In this document: in pieces, positions 7,847 to 16,667 of the stretch
How positions within the stretch are numbered: the first letter of the stretch is position 1
Layout of the letters: each line of letters begins with the position of its first letter
Program-made: the position numbers and the translations under genes
Assembly (NCBI GenBank): GCA_011049595.1
Contig: DRHN01000521.1
Span: forward strand, 1 to 37,928
Source: Spirochaetota bacterium
Lineage (GTDB): Bacteria > Spirochaetota > B62-G9 > DRHN01
Reading direction: 5' to 3'
Length of the DNA: 37,928 bases
The notes under the pieces: model-generated
What the model saw: only the letters and a program-made list of their open reading frames with translations
Told to the model about the DNA's origin: nothing
Databases searched by the model: none

Positions 7847-9691
7847 TTATTTCCTTTCTGCTGCCTGAGGTCGGGATGTTTCCATATTGTTTATCGCGGA
7901 CATGACCTTTTCATGCAGATCGTTGACTTTCTGGCTGTAGCCCGCGTTCCAGGCTGAAAATTTTAAAAGAGTGCACTGTTCGATCAGGTTCAGAATATCT
8001 TTTTCAGCCTCCCCGTTTATTGAAAAACAGTCCTCAAGCAGGCTTCTTGCATTTTTGATGGTTATTTCCTGCGGAGTTTTCCCGCACTTGTAAGCGATAT
8101 AAGTAGATAGAGCCTGATAGATGAGAGCAATTGTGGCGGAATAATTATTCTGTTCTATTGTGCTCCCCGCCTCTTTTAGTATATTCATTGCGATAGAACG
8201 GGCCCTTTTTTTCTTGAAAAGGTTTTCGTCCTGTTTCAGCTTTTCCCTTTTCAGCTTGATGAAAAAGAGGATCCCCGTGATCGATGCAAGGAAAAGGTGA
8301 TACAAATAAAACACGGGACTTCGAAAAGGGTTTTTTGAAATATTCTTAAGTTCTTTCAAATTTTGTTTTATAAAGTTGAATCCGCCTTCCGCGAATTCTC
8401 TTTTTGAAGTCAGGATAGTTTTTTCCTGGTGAATATCGGCCCCTGTTACATTTATGCGGGCCGGTTCTGCCACGGCGTCAGTATAACTGCCGGTGCCTGT
8501 ATCAAAATACATGAAGTTTTCAGCACTTATTTCAAGGACCCCGCTTTCTTCGGGTATTATAGTGTATTCAAATTTTTTTATAAAACTAACTTTGTCCTTT
8601 TCTCCAATTTTATCGATTTTTGTATCCGATAAATACATCCTGCCCCTTTTGGACATCAGCAGCTCAGGGTCGGAAATTGTGTTCAAGTTCCCGGTACTTT
8701 TAAGCGTGAGGTAGAAAGTCGTGGATTCACCCGTGTTCACGATGCTCTCCCGCCTGGAGATACTGGAACTCAGGTCGCCGACTATATAGGAAAATGCTTT
8801 CCCTGTGTTATTTTTTGGGAGCGGGTTCACGGTTATTGTTATCGGGTTGCTTTCGATCAGAAAATGGTAAGGTCTTCCGAAAAAGCTGAACAGGTCATCG
8901 TTTTTTGCTATAACTGTTGTTTCAAGCTCGAGAGGGTTTGGAGAATATGTTCCCGGCCCAATGGCAAAGAGCGCTACTTTTTTTAATAAAGTTGTCTCGT
9001 ACTGTTTTCCCTCATAAACTTCTTTTTTGTGCTCCAGCCGGGTTGCGTTGTATATATCTTCTTTAAAAAATCCCGAAAAATCCGGGCTGCCGCTGAGAGC
9101 GATACTGTCAATATCAAGCCTCGAAAATAGAGTGTATGTGAGTACAAGCTGCTCACTTTCAAAAACCGTGTTTTTTTCAGGTCTTGCCAGTATAAATATC
9201 TCTTCTTTTAGCTTGTCGATATCAATGGCTTCTTCTTCCGGAAGCAGAGCGCTGCTGCGGGGTTTTATTTTCCCTTCAACAACAGTTATTGTGATGGGGT
9301 CTGTTTTGTATTCAACGCCTTTATATTTGATCGTGACCGGCCCTATAAAAAAAATGCCTTTTAAGTTCGGCTGTACCAGATAGGTACGCGTGATGGTCTT
9401 TGTGCGCTTTGTTTGCCCGTTTACAATAGAAATACTGGTCTGACTTTTCGTGCTCTCGCTGAGTACGGTAAACGCTCCTAATTCGGGCAGCAGGAGGTTC
9501 GGGACCCTTGCCGTTCCTTCAATATCTACGGTAACTGTCAGGTTTATGGTGTCCAACAGCCCCACTTTTACAGCATCCACGGAAGCGTGAATGTTCACGA
9601 TTTCATCGGACGGATACGCGTTGCCCTGCGCGTAGAGAAAATATGCGCAAAACAGGATGAGTATAAGTAAAAAGTTACCAGTCTTTTTCAT
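7847..9691 (-). CDS. batD: BatD: BatD/oxygen-tolerance family membrane protein
   Basis: This 614-aa protein has a signal peptide (about 4-21) and a long periplasmic part made of Ig-like beta repeats (DTINLTVTVDIEGTARVPNLLLP, LVLTYTLFSR, STTFYLTLKSTGNLNTISDPEL). One transmembrane helix follows (FYLYHLFLASITGILFFIKL, about 455-475), then a basic cytoplasmic helical tail. This is the Pfam BatD layout. The family is required for aerotolerance or envelope fitness in some anaerobes and Leptospira, but is not enzymatic. The start overlaps the end of batC by 17 bp, a sign of coupled translation. It probably forms a complex with the VWA proteins BatA and BatB. No defect is visible. Confidence 0.92.
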   Translation of the reverse strand: MKKTGNFLLILILFCAYFLYAQGNAYPSDEIVNIHASVDAVKVGLLDTINLTVTVDIEGTARVPNLLLPELGAFTVLSESTKSQTSISIVNGQTKRTKTITRTYLVQPNLKGIFFIGPVTIKYKGVEYKTDPITITVVEGKIKPRSSALLPEEEAIDIDKLKEEIFILARPEKNTVFESEQLVLTYTLFSRLDIDSIALSGSPDFSGFFKEDIYNATRLEHKKEVYEGKQYETTLLKKVALFAIGPGTYSPNPLELETTVIAKNDDLFSFFGRPYHFLIESNPITITVNPLPKNNTGKAFSYIVGDLSSSISRRESIVNTGESTTFYLTLKSTGNLNTISDPELLMSKRGRMYLSDTKIDKIGEKDKVSFIKKFEYTIIPEESGVLEISAENFMYFDTGTGSYTDAVAEPARINVTGADIHQEKTILTSKREFAEGGFNFIKQNLKELKNISKNPFRSPVFYLYHLFLASITGILFFIKLKREKLKQDENLFKKKRARSIAMNILKEAGSTIEQNNYSATIALIYQALSTYIAYKCGKTPQEITIKNARSLLEDCFSINGEAEKDILNLIEQCTLLKFSAWNAGYSQKVNDLHEKVMSAINNMETSRPQAAERK

Positions 9692-10391
9692 TCTGGGTCC
9701 GGCCTATTCTGTATTTTATTATATCGTTTATGATATTCGTCTGATCTGAGTTGAGCGCGTTTATCAACCTCTCAGCTTCTTCCTGAGTAAGATCTTTTTC
9801 GTTCGGCACATCATTGTCAGATGTTTTTTCCTGCTCTATATTATTTTCCGTCTGCTCATTTTTATCACTATTTTCAAACGGTTTTTCCGTGCCGTTCGGT
9901 TCCTTCTGGTTTTCGTTACCCTCCGGCCCGCTTTCGGTTTCGTCCTCCTGTTCTTTTTCCTGCATTTTTTCCAGCGTAAGCTCCAGGTTGTACTTTGTGT
10001 TCAGATCAACCGGGTCGATTTCGAGCCCTTTCATATAGTTTTCAGCAGCCTTCGGGTAATCACCAAGTCGAAAGTAGGTGTTGCCTAGATTAAAAAACAC
10101 ATCTGCCTTATTTTTATCGTTTTTTGTGTATTGAAGGGAATCTGTAAATGATTCAACTGATTTATAATAAGCTTCCATTTTGTAATAGGAGACACCTGCG
10201 TTGAAAACAGGTTCAGGGACTTTATCGTTCATACCTTTACTTTCTAAATAATATCTGAGAGCTTCGTTGTAAAGCTCATTGCTGTAAAACCGGTTGCCCT
10301 TCCTGATATGGCGGGTATATGAAGCGGCCGCAGCTGAGTTAAATGTTATCATAAGAACGGCTGTGATAATGATAAGTATACGTTTTTTCAT
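9675..10391 (-). CDS. batC: BatC: secreted TPR protein
   Basis: This 238-aa protein has a signal peptide (about 3-22) and three TPR units (about 25-145; GNRFYSNELYNEALRYYLES, PVFNAGVSYYKMEAYYKSVESF, VFFNLGNTYFRLGDYPKAAENYMKGLEIDP). A very acidic, Glu/Asn-rich tail follows (EQEDETESGPEGNENQ ...), ending in a short helix with QTNIINDIIKYRIG. It has no membrane anchor, so it is likely periplasmic and a scaffold for BatA, BatB and BatD. Its ATG overlaps the batB stop as ATGA, the classical coupled junction. Known TPR proteins at this locus vary widely in length, so the length is not unusual. Confidence 0.88.
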   Translation of the reverse strand: MKKRILIIITAVLMITFNSAAAASYTRHIRKGNRFYSNELYNEALRYYLESKGMNDKVPEPVFNAGVSYYKMEAYYKSVESFTDSLQYTKNDKNKADVFFNLGNTYFRLGDYPKAAENYMKGLEIDPVDLNTKYNLELTLEKMQEKEQEDETESGPEGNENQKEPNGTEKPFENSDKNEQTENNIEQEKTSDNDVPNEKDLTQEEAERLINALNSDQTNIINDIIKYRIGRTQNEKDW

Positions 10392-11398
10392 GATTCCCGG
10401 CTCTTGGTTTTTACTATGCTGATTATATACAGCAGCAGGAAAATGATCCCAAGGGCCAGAGGAATTTGAAATCTTTCTTCATAAACAGTGTACTCCTTGG
10501 TCTCCAGCTCCCTTTTTTTCATCGCCTGAACAGTAGCTAAAAATTGTTTTATTTCATTCATTTTGTCCCCGGTCTCGAAGTAGTAGCCATTGGTTTTTTC
10601 AGCGATCTCTTTCAGCAGTATGTCTTCAAGTTTTGAGACAATAACTTTCCCGTTGAAATCTTTTTTATATCCGATTCTTTTCATATTATCATCATAAACA
10701 GGTATGGGCGCGCCGTTTTTGGTTCCAATTCCTATACTGAATACCTTTATCCCCCGTTTTTGAATATCTCTTAACACTTTTTCATCGACACCGCCTGTGT
10801 TTTCACCGTCGGTCAGTAAAAGTAGAAGTGCGTACTTGTCCTCCTGGGGCTTGATGGAGTTAAGTGCGATCTCCAGAGGCGCGAACAGGTTTGTGCCGCT
10901 GGCCACAGCGGTCTGAGAATCCAGGGAGTTGGTAAATGTGATGACGGCGTCATAATCGGTAGTGAGCGGGCAAAGAACGAACGCGTCTCCCGCAAAAAGT
11001 ATAAGACCTACCCTGTCCCCCTGGAGAGATTTAACCAGCTCGAGAGTTGTAATCTTGGCCCTCACAAAACGGTTTGGTTTTACATCCTCTGCGGTCATGC
11101 TTTTTGACAGATCGATAGCGATATAAATATCTGAACCGGTAATTTTTACCGGTTCAAGCCTCGTCCCGGCCTGGGGCCTTGAAAGAGAAAGAATAAATAA
11201 CATAAAGACGATGCTTATGTAAAGACTTTCCAGCCTGTAATTCATAGGAAAGTCTCTGTTTGAAAACCTGTTCAAAGTATGTGTTTTACCGAGTCCGGCA
11301 AATTCCCTGATACGCTTTTTACCGACCCCGAGGGAAATAAAAAAAATGACCGGGGCAATAATTAGCAGATAAAGGAAAAAAGGTGCGGAAAATCTCAT
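10388..11398 (-). CDS. batB: BatB: membrane-anchored von Willebrand factor A protein
   Basis: This 336-aa protein has two N-terminal membrane helices (about 7-24 and 57-75) and the PQAGTRLE motif after the second. The VWA domain (about 85-290) has an intact MIDAS metal site in IAIDLSKSM (DxSxS), VGLILFAGDAF, and LLLTDGENTGG. A C-terminal membrane helix follows (IPLALGIIFLLLYIISIV). It is paralogous to the upstream BatA (same order of motifs) and is placed as the second VWA gene of the operon. VWA proteins bind a partner through the metal; in this system they are thought to pair with the MoxR ATPase as a chaperone-like module. It starts 43 bp after the batA stop and overlaps batC by 4 bp. Confidence 0.9.
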   Translation of the reverse strand: MRFSAPFFLYLLIIAPVIFFISLGVGKKRIREFAGLGKTHTLNRFSNRDFPMNYRLESLYISIVFMLFILSLSRPQAGTRLEPVKITGSDIYIAIDLSKSMTAEDVKPNRFVRAKITTLELVKSLQGDRVGLILFAGDAFVLCPLTTDYDAVITFTNSLDSQTAVASGTNLFAPLEIALNSIKPQEDKYALLLLLTDGENTGGVDEKVLRDIQKRGIKVFSIGIGTKNGAPIPVYDDNMKRIGYKKDFNGKVIVSKLEDILLKEIAEKTNGYYFETGDKMNEIKQFLATVQAMKKRELETKEYTVYEERFQIPLALGIIFLLLYIISIVKTKSRES

Positions 11399-11441
11399 AT
11401 ATGTATACTGTTTTAAAAAATTTTATTCCATACGGCGCGAG

Positions 11442-12419
11442 TCAAGGCACAACTCTTAGCACCAGTTTGTGAATAGTAAAATGCAAACATAACAGAAAAA
11501 TACCTGATAAGAGAGGGTAATAAAAACGCTCTCTTACTTTGATGAATTGTTTTATTTCGATCTTACTTTTTTCAAGTTTATCTATCTCTTCATAAATTTC
11601 TATAAGTTTTTTTGTGTCCGTTGCCCTGAAATATCTTCCGTTTGTTATACCCGCAATATTTAAAAGAACTTCTTCATCAATCTGAACAGGTATTGAAACA
11701 TACCGTTTGCCGAAAGCCTGGTCGTCGACAGGGTATGGAGCGGTACCCTTACTGCCCACACCGATAGTGTATATCTTTATACTCAGAGCTTTCGCGGCGC
11801 GGGCGGCCGTAAGAGGGTCTATTTCGCCGCTGTTGTTCACTCCATCCGTCAGTAATATAAGTACTTTACTCTTCCCTTCACCTCCCCTCAGGCGTTTTGT
11901 ACCTTCTGCTATAGCATTACCTATCGCTGTCCCGTCGGGTATCATCCCAATTTCAATGGTATCTATAAAATTGTATAAAATACCGTAATCGATGGTCAGA
12001 GGACTGTATGTTATCGCTTTCCTGCTGAACACCACCAGCCCGATTTTATCGGTTTTTCTGCCGTTTATAAACTCCTTCGCGACGCTGTTCGCCGCCCCAA
12101 GCCTGTTCGGCTTCAGATCTTCGGCTTTCATACTGGAAGATATATCCAGAGCGAGGACGATGTCAATTCCTTCGGTGATAAATTTATCCTCGATGTAGCC
12201 CTCCTGCGGCCTTGCTAAGGCCGTCAGGAAAAATCCCATGGAAAGGACAAGCGAGATATTTGCGATTAGGAACAATGTTACACGGAAAGTGTTTTTTTCC
12301 GGGAAAAAAGAGAAAAAAGGAGCTGAAATAGTCCCCTCTTTCTTTTTTCTATACACATAGTACAGAGTGAGCGGGATGATGATCAAACTCCAGAGTATGT
12401 GCGGGTTTTTAAACTCCAT
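11442..12419 (-). CDS. batA: BatA: membrane-anchored von Willebrand factor A protein
   Basis: This 325-aa protein has N-terminal helices (about 9-23 and 48-68), then ARPQEGYIEDKF. A VWA domain (about 85-285) follows, with a complete MIDAS signature in LALDISSSMKAEDLKPNR and ILLTDGVNNSGEIDP. A C-terminal helix (YPLLSGIFLLCLHFTIHKLVL) closes it. The Asp-Ile-Ser-Ser-Ser metal site and the downstream Thr-Asp are intact. It lies 31 bp after the lipoprotein gene and before batB, the usual batA position. It probably acts at the cytoplasmic membrane, with its VWA domain in the periplasm, together with BatB. The split between A and B rests on gene order, since the two are close paralogues. Confidence 0.92.
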   Translation of the reverse strand: MEFKNPHILWSLIIIPLTLYYVYRKKKEGTISAPFFSFFPEKNTFRVTLFLIANISLVLSMGFFLTALARPQEGYIEDKFITEGIDIVLALDISSSMKAEDLKPNRLGAANSVAKEFINGRKTDKIGLVVFSRKAITYSPLTIDYGILYNFIDTIEIGMIPDGTAIGNAIAEGTKRLRGGEGKSKVLILLTDGVNNSGEIDPLTAARAAKALSIKIYTIGVGSKGTAPYPVDDQAFGKRYVSIPVQIDEEVLLNIAGITNGRYFRATDTKKLIEIYEEIDKLEKSKIEIKQFIKVRERFYYPLLSGIFLLCLHFTIHKLVLRVVP

Positions 12420-12450
12420 TAAATTAGTTACCTTTCAATGTATTCTAGTC

Positions 12451-13440
12451 CTACTGATTTTCCTCTTCAGCCGGTCTTGAAGATGCTGCCGGCTGCATTG
12501 CGGATTTATGGACTTCTTTAATTATGGTGATCGAATCCTGGATGTCTTTTGTAACTTTTTCTCCAGGCAGTTTCCCCCTGGCAAATTTCACCATATCGCT
12601 TGTTTTAAGAATATTCATGACACGTACCGAAGGAATAGGGACCTTGTCTGCTTTTCTTACATGACGCCTGAATTCCCTTGTAGTCATCTGCAGAGCGTCG
12701 ATTTTAAGGGCATTACCCAGAAAAAATTTTAGAATAAACGAGACCCCGGAATATGTTTGTTTTGCATTTTTCTTGTTGTTCTCGTAAGCAGTTTTTATAA
12801 TATTCAGCTCGTTCATTGAATACTGAAAAGGGTCGATTGCAGTTTCGGTGTATGTATGCCCCTGTTTTTTACCCTTTTTCTTTTTAAAAATTCTAAGCAG
12901 TACATAGATTATTGCGGCCCCACCCATTATCGAAAGCAGGATTATAGCAACAGTCACAGGATTTGCCCGTGCCGGATAAGGAGGAACAATATCCTTCAGG
13001 TCAGGATTATCTTCATTTTTTGGAATGACTGAGAGTATAGCTATTTCAATTGGTTCGGTTTTTAGGGCGGTGTCTCCTACTCTGACTTCAATAGGGTGAA
13101 GCAAGTATTTGCCGGTTTGAAAAAGTGTGACGGTATAAAATACCATTGTTTTATAGCTTTTTCCTTTAATTTTTTTCTGTTTGATGTCCATCGTTCTCAA
13201 GGTAAAGGGCAGAAAGCTGTCACTTTCATTCGGAAAAACAACTTCACTGTTTTTGTTGTGGTAGATCGTCAGCGCGATATCTATTGGGTCGCCAATGGTT
13301 ATTGGTTTCACGGTTAATAAAGAACTCGATACCGATGGAATGACAACTACGCTGTCATTTTCATCACCGCAGCCCGATGCCAGGAGAAGAAGAAAGCAGG
13401 AAATAAAAAGAGTGGAAATGATTTTATACTTCATCTTCAT
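12451..13440 (-). CDS. Membrane-anchored lipoprotein of the bat operon (BatD/DUF4381-like)
   Basis: This 329-aa protein has a lipoprotein signal, MKMKYKIISTLFISCFLLLLASGC (lipobox LASGC). A periplasmic Ig-like beta domain follows (about 30-140; DPIDIALTIYHNKNSEVVFP, KYLLHPIEVRVGDTALKTEPIEI). One transmembrane helix (VTVAIILLSIMGGAAIIYVLLRIF, about 167-190) leads to a basic cytoplasmic domain with QMTTREFRRHVRK. The arrangement looks like a short BatD or DUF4381 protein, and such a gene commonly lies between the DUF58 gene and batA. It starts 9 bp after the DUF58 stop. A protein that is both lipid-anchored and membrane-spanning is a little unusual. The role is probably to link the MoxR/DUF58 pair inside the cell to the Bat proteins outside; that is inference. 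Confidence 0.7.
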   Translation of the reverse strand: MKMKYKIISTLFISCFLLLLASGCGDENDSVVVIPSVSSSLLTVKPITIGDPIDIALTIYHNKNSEVVFPNESDSFLPFTLRTMDIKQKKIKGKSYKTMVFYTVTLFQTGKYLLHPIEVRVGDTALKTEPIEIAILSVIPKNEDNPDLKDIVPPYPARANPVTVAIILLSIMGGAAIIYVLLRIFKKKKGKKQGHTYTETAIDPFQYSMNELNIIKTAYENNKKNAKQTYSGVSFILKFFLGNALKIDALQMTTREFRRHVRKADKVPIPSVRVMNILKTSDMVKFARGKLPGEKVTKDIQDSITIIKEVHKSAMQPAASSRPAEEENQ

Positions 13441-13449
13441 ATATTGACC

Positions 13450-14328
13450 TTATAACTTCCTCGCTCTTTTATTGAAAAATTCGAAGAGCGGTTTTATATA
13501 AAGCTCATCCGTTGATATTTCAATAAAATCCAGGCCTGTTCCCGTAAATAGTTTGTTCCTGATCATTCTGTTGCGCTTTAAATTTTGATTGTACGCTTTT
13601 CCTATGGCTGGATGCGCCGTATCGATGAGACGCCTGGCCCCCGTTTCAATATCTCTCAAGAGGAAAAGGCCCTTATAGTCGGTGATCACGTGTTCGATCG
13701 GGTCGCTGAACACTATCGGAATTACATCATGTCTTTTTGACATCATTTTAAACGATTTTTCATAACCCTCATCAAAAAAATCCGATAAAACAAAAACGAT
13801 ACACTTTCTTGTTTGCGTATTGTTGATAAAATCAAAGGCCTTGTTAATATCCGTACCTTTACTGTCAGGATTATAGTACAGTAGTTCACGGAGAATTCTC
13901 AACGCGTGGGTTTTTTCTTTTTTTGGCGGTATGTATTTTTCTATCTTATCGGAAAACAGTATTGCCCCGACCCTGTCGTTGTTATCGACCGCTGAAAACA
14001 AAAACAGAGCAGAAAGTTCGACCATAACATCGCGCTTGGTATAATCCGTGGAGCCGAAGAGTGTTGACGAGCTGACATCGAAAAGAATTATTACGGTCAG
14101 CTCTCTTTCTTCCTCATACACCTTTACAAAAGGTTTCCCGTACCGGGCAGTGACGTTCCAGTCTATAGTTCTGATATCATCGCCGTAGGTATATTCGCGG
14201 ACCTCACTGAACTCGATCCCCCTCCCTTTGAAAACAGAGTGATACTCCCCTGAAAACATCTCGTCTACCATAAGCTTTGTTTTGATATCGATCAGCTTGA
14301 TCTTTTTTATTATTTCCTGCGGAAGCAT
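13450..14328 (-). CDS. DUF58 protein partner of MoxR
   Basis: This 292-aa soluble protein is of the DUF58 (VWA-like) family. The signature FKGRGIEFSEVREYTYGDDIRTIDWNVTARYGKPFVKVYEEERELTVIILFDVSSS is present (about 34-95), with a degenerate metal site DVSSS. Further on are VGAILFSDKIEKYIPP and FVLSDFF. DUF58 proteins occur almost always beside moxR and are believed to be the substrate adaptor of the ATPase. The ORF track starts at a TTG (14331). I prefer the ATG at 14328, which shares its A with the moxR stop (TGATG), a classical coupled start. All the usual family motifs are intact. Confidence 0.93.
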   Translation of the reverse strand: MLPQEIIKKIKLIDIKTKLMVDEMFSGEYHSVFKGRGIEFSEVREYTYGDDIRTIDWNVTARYGKPFVKVYEEERELTVIILFDVSSSTLFGSTDYTKRDVMVELSALFLFSAVDNNDRVGAILFSDKIEKYIPPKKEKTHALRILRELLYYNPDSKGTDINKAFDFINNTQTRKCIVFVLSDFFDEGYEKSFKMMSKRHDVIPIVFSDPIEHVITDYKGLFLLRDIETGARRLIDTAHPAIGKAYNQNLKRNRMIRNKLFTGTGLDFIEISTDELYIKPLFEFFNKRARKL

Positions 14329-15317
14329 CAAGGCACCTCAACGCCCATGAAAATTTTTTCAATAACATCTTCGGTGGTTATATCTTCGGCCTGAGCTTCA
14401 TATGTAAGGATGAGCCTGTGCCTGAGAACGTCGAACCCGACTTCTCTGATATCGTCCGGGATCACATATCCTCTTCCGTTCAAAAAAGCGTTCGCCTTTG
14501 ATGCTATTTTAAGATGGAGGGTAGCCCTGGGGCTCGCGCCGTAAGCGATGAGATCCTGTATATCCGCGAGGCCATAATCTTTCGGTTTTCTTGTCGCGAA
14601 AGTGATGTCAACAATGTATCTTTCTATCTTTTCATCCGTGTATACCTTATGGATCAGATCACGCGCTTTTTCAAGGTCTTTTTTTGTCAGCACGGGTGCT
14701 GTTTCCGGCTGTTTTCCCGAGCCGTGAATTTTTAAAATAGTATGCTCTTCCTCTTTTGACGGGTAGCCTAATTTCAGCTTCATCATAAACCTGTCCACCT
14801 GTGCTTCGGGGAGCGGGTAGGTCCCGTGCTGCTCTATCGGGTTTTGGGTCGCGATCACAAGGAACGTGCTATCAAGAGGGTAGGTTTTATCACCTATGGT
14901 GACCTGCCTTTCCTGCATCGCTTCAAGCAGGGCGCTCTGTGTTTTTGCGGGCGCCCTGTTTATTTCATCTGCGAGTATTATCGATGAAAAAACCGGGCCC
15001 TTCTTAACCTGAAAAGAGCCTGTTTTCTGGTTATATATGAGTGTGCCGATAAGGTCGGCGGGGAGCATATCAGGCGTGAACTGTATCCGTTTGAACTCCG
15101 TGCTGAGCGCCCTGGCCAGGGTGTTCACGGTCAGGGTTTTTGCCAGACCCGGCACACCTTCGATAAGTATGTGGCCATTGGACAGAAGTCCAATTAAGAG
15201 TTTGTCGATCATATCTTCCTGGCCTATGATTATTTTACCAATCTCGGTCTTCAGAGGAGCAAGCAGTTGACTCTCTTTCGCTATCTCATTCTGTATTGCC
15301 TGTATCTCGTAATCCAT
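14328..15317 (-). CDS. moxR: MoxR-family AAA+ ATPase
   Basis: First gene of the bat operon. This 329-aa protein has a Walker A EGVPGLAKT (about 54-62), Walker B ILADEINRAP (about 113-122), sensor 1 region FLVIATQNPIEQHGTYPLPEAQVDRFM, and sensor 2 region YGASPRATLHL, all typical of the MoxR subfamily. MoxR ATPases act as chaperone-like motors on VWA-domain partners, here probably DUF58, BatA and BatB. The start ATG is preceded by GGGAGAG. It is transcribed after a 280-bp gap with a clear promoter-like region and palindrome (see 15358-15398), so this is the likely operon head. All catalytic motifs are present. Confidence 0.95.
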   Translation of the reverse strand: MDYEIQAIQNEIAKESQLLAPLKTEIGKIIIGQEDMIDKLLIGLLSNGHILIEGVPGLAKTLTVNTLARALSTEFKRIQFTPDMLPADLIGTLIYNQKTGSFQVKKGPVFSSIILADEINRAPAKTQSALLEAMQERQVTIGDKTYPLDSTFLVIATQNPIEQHGTYPLPEAQVDRFMMKLKLGYPSKEEEHTILKIHGSGKQPETAPVLTKKDLEKARDLIHKVYTDEKIERYIVDITFATRKPKDYGLADIQDLIAYGASPRATLHLKIASKANAFLNGRGYVIPDDIREVGFDVLRHRLILTYEAQAEDITTEDVIEKIFMGVEVP

Positions 15318-15357
15318 TGATCTCTCCCTATTGTTAATGATCGAGCTTATTTATTTC

Positions 15358-15398
15358 TGCACAACAATAAGATATATTGTGCATTGATATTAGTTCAA
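15358..15398 (-). promoter_or_regulatory. Candidate promoter and overlapping palindromic operator of the moxR-bat operon
   Basis: On the minus strand TTGAAC (15398-15393) is followed after 16 bases by TATATC (15376-15371). Lying over the -10 is the inverted repeat TGCACAA-N12-TTGTGCA (15358-15383), with perfect 7-bp arms. About 54 bases separate the -10 from the moxR ATG. This placement fits a repressor site. Which regulator binds is unknown; no regulator gene lies next to it. Confidence 0.45.
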
Positions 15399-15598
15399 CA
15401 ATTCATCTGTGCTGTTTTACAAAACAAGCTTCAGTCCTTTACGGGCAAGCACGATCTCTTTTGAAAACGAATGTTCTGCTTCCCTGAGAAATGATAAGTT
15501 TCATAAAAGCCTTAAGATAAAACCTTGATTGGAAACAACGTCCCTGAGCGGTACAGAATACTTCAAAACAGAAAATGAGTGCGTACTTTTCGTTTGTG

Positions 15599-15940
15599 TC
15601 ATATCTTAAATTCAAAAGCGACAAATTTTGTGTCTTTATAGGGGAATTTTTTAATGACAACGGCAATGTTTTTTACAGGATAATTGTCTTTTATATAAAA
15701 TGCTAATTTGCCAGCGGCTGTTTCGATCAGTTTGAACCTGTTTTTTCCGATAATATTAATAATATCTCCCCTTACGTTTGAGTAATTAATTGTATTGTCT
15801 ATCGAATCATTCAGGGATTTAAAGTGTATGTCGGGTACGATACTAACTGTTACCAGTATTTTCTGTTTTTTCGCTCTTTCCTTTTCTGTGACGCCCAGGT
15901 GCGCTGTCACAGAGATCTCTTCCAGAATAATCCTTTCCAT
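15599..15940 (-). CDS. folB: Dihydroneopterin aldolase
   Basis: This 113-aa protein makes 6-hydroxymethyl-dihydropterin from dihydroneopterin in folate synthesis. The family pattern is clear: ERIILEEISVTAHLGVTEKERAKKQKILVTVSIV at the N-terminus, then DSIDNTINYSNVRGDI, and FKLIETAAGKLAFYI with the catalytic Glu region. The C-terminus ends VAVVIKKFP-like (IAVVIKKFPYKD). The ORF track starts 21 codons earlier; the usual FolB N-terminus and length (about 115-120 aa) favour the ATG at 15940, though its ribosome site (GGGA) is weak. It stands alone, divergent from the STAS gene, with no other folate gene in the window. Confidence 0.88.
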   Translation of the reverse strand: MERIILEEISVTAHLGVTEKERAKKQKILVTVSIVPDIHFKSLNDSIDNTINYSNVRGDIINIIGKNRFKLIETAAGKLAFYIKDNYPVKNIAVVIKKFPYKDTKFVAFEFKI

Positions 15941-16069
15941 GAAAGCATCCCGACTTGACAACCGTTTGATAGCTTTAATTGACAAAGAAACATAATATAT
16001 CAAATAAAAAGTATTGAAAAGTACTTTTTTTTTTATTATTCTATAAGGATGAAAGACCGGGGAAAAAAC

Positions 16070-16378
16070 ATGGATATAAAAGTTAGTGAAAATGAAGACC
16101 GGATAGTTGTTACCCTCAGAGGGGATATCTACGTGGAACAGACAGACGAACTTTTGGAAACATTCAACTCAATTATCGAAAAAAGCCCGCAGGAGGTAAT
16201 AATTAATATTAAGGATTTGAAATCAATAACAAGCTCCGGCATAGGGAAGATTGTCCTCCTGTACAAAGGTTTAAACCGGAAAAATGGAAAGATCAGGATC
16301 ATCGGCGCAAATGAAACTATTATGCAGATATTCAAGGTGGTAAAGCTCGATAAACTGGTTGAAATAGAGGCGTCTTGA
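16070..16378 (+). CDS. STAS-domain protein, anti-sigma factor antagonist type
   Basis: This 102-aa protein is a single STAS domain: DIKVSENEDRIVVTLRGDIYVEQTDELLETF, then the conserved loop DLKSITSSGIGKIVLLYKGL, where the Ser of TSSGIG is the usual kinase target of SpoIIAA/RsbV proteins. Such proteins switch partner anti-sigma factors or phosphatases by phosphorylation. No kinase or sigma gene is adjacent, so the partner is unknown. I chose the second ATG (16070), preceded at a good distance by GGGGA, over the track start at 16049, where AAGG sits too close. Upstream is an AT-rich 129-bp gap shared with folB. Confidence 0.85.
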   Translation: MDIKVSENEDRIVVTLRGDIYVEQTDELLETFNSIIEKSPQEVIINIKDLKSITSSGIGKIVLLYKGLNRKNGKIRIIGANETIMQIFKVVKLDKLVEIEAS

Positions 16379-16535
16379 AGGGTCCATTTGTTTTTACTCT
16401 TATTCAGCAGCTTTGTGATCGATCGGAAAAATGTTCAGCTTTTGTTTTATTTAAACTAATTATAATGAAATGTTATTGTGTAATTAAGTATTGAAATATT
16501 TTTTATAACGTGTTATTGTAAATTTAAAGCGGATT

Positions 16536-16630
16536 AATTTGTTCTTGCCGCCACGCCGTATAAAACACGGAGTAGCCGGCTTCCCCGGCTTAAAGTCGGG
16601 CAAGCCCGACGTTGTTACCAAGAACTAATT
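16536..16630. repeat. MITE-like intergenic repeat, copy R2 (short form)
   Basis: A 95-bp copy with ends AATTTGTTCTTGCCG and TACCAAGAACTAATT. The left end matches the family terminus AATTAGTTCTTGGTG at 12 of 15 positions. It holds GCCGGCTTCCCCGGC and GTCGGGCAAGCCCGAC. Its left half resembles the reverse complement of the right half of copy R3 (CCACGCCGT...AGTAGCCGG). It sits 38 bp upstream of the UVR-protein start. The rest of the 16379-16667 gap is AT-rich and shows nothing else. Confidence 0.75.
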
Positions 16631-16667
16631 TTCAATGCGGTTGTCTTTTTTAAACAAGGGTAATGAA

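Noticed and set aside
15439-15666. 75-aa minus-strand ORF downstream of folB
   Set aside because: Starts inside folB in another frame, no ribosome site, no family resemblance.
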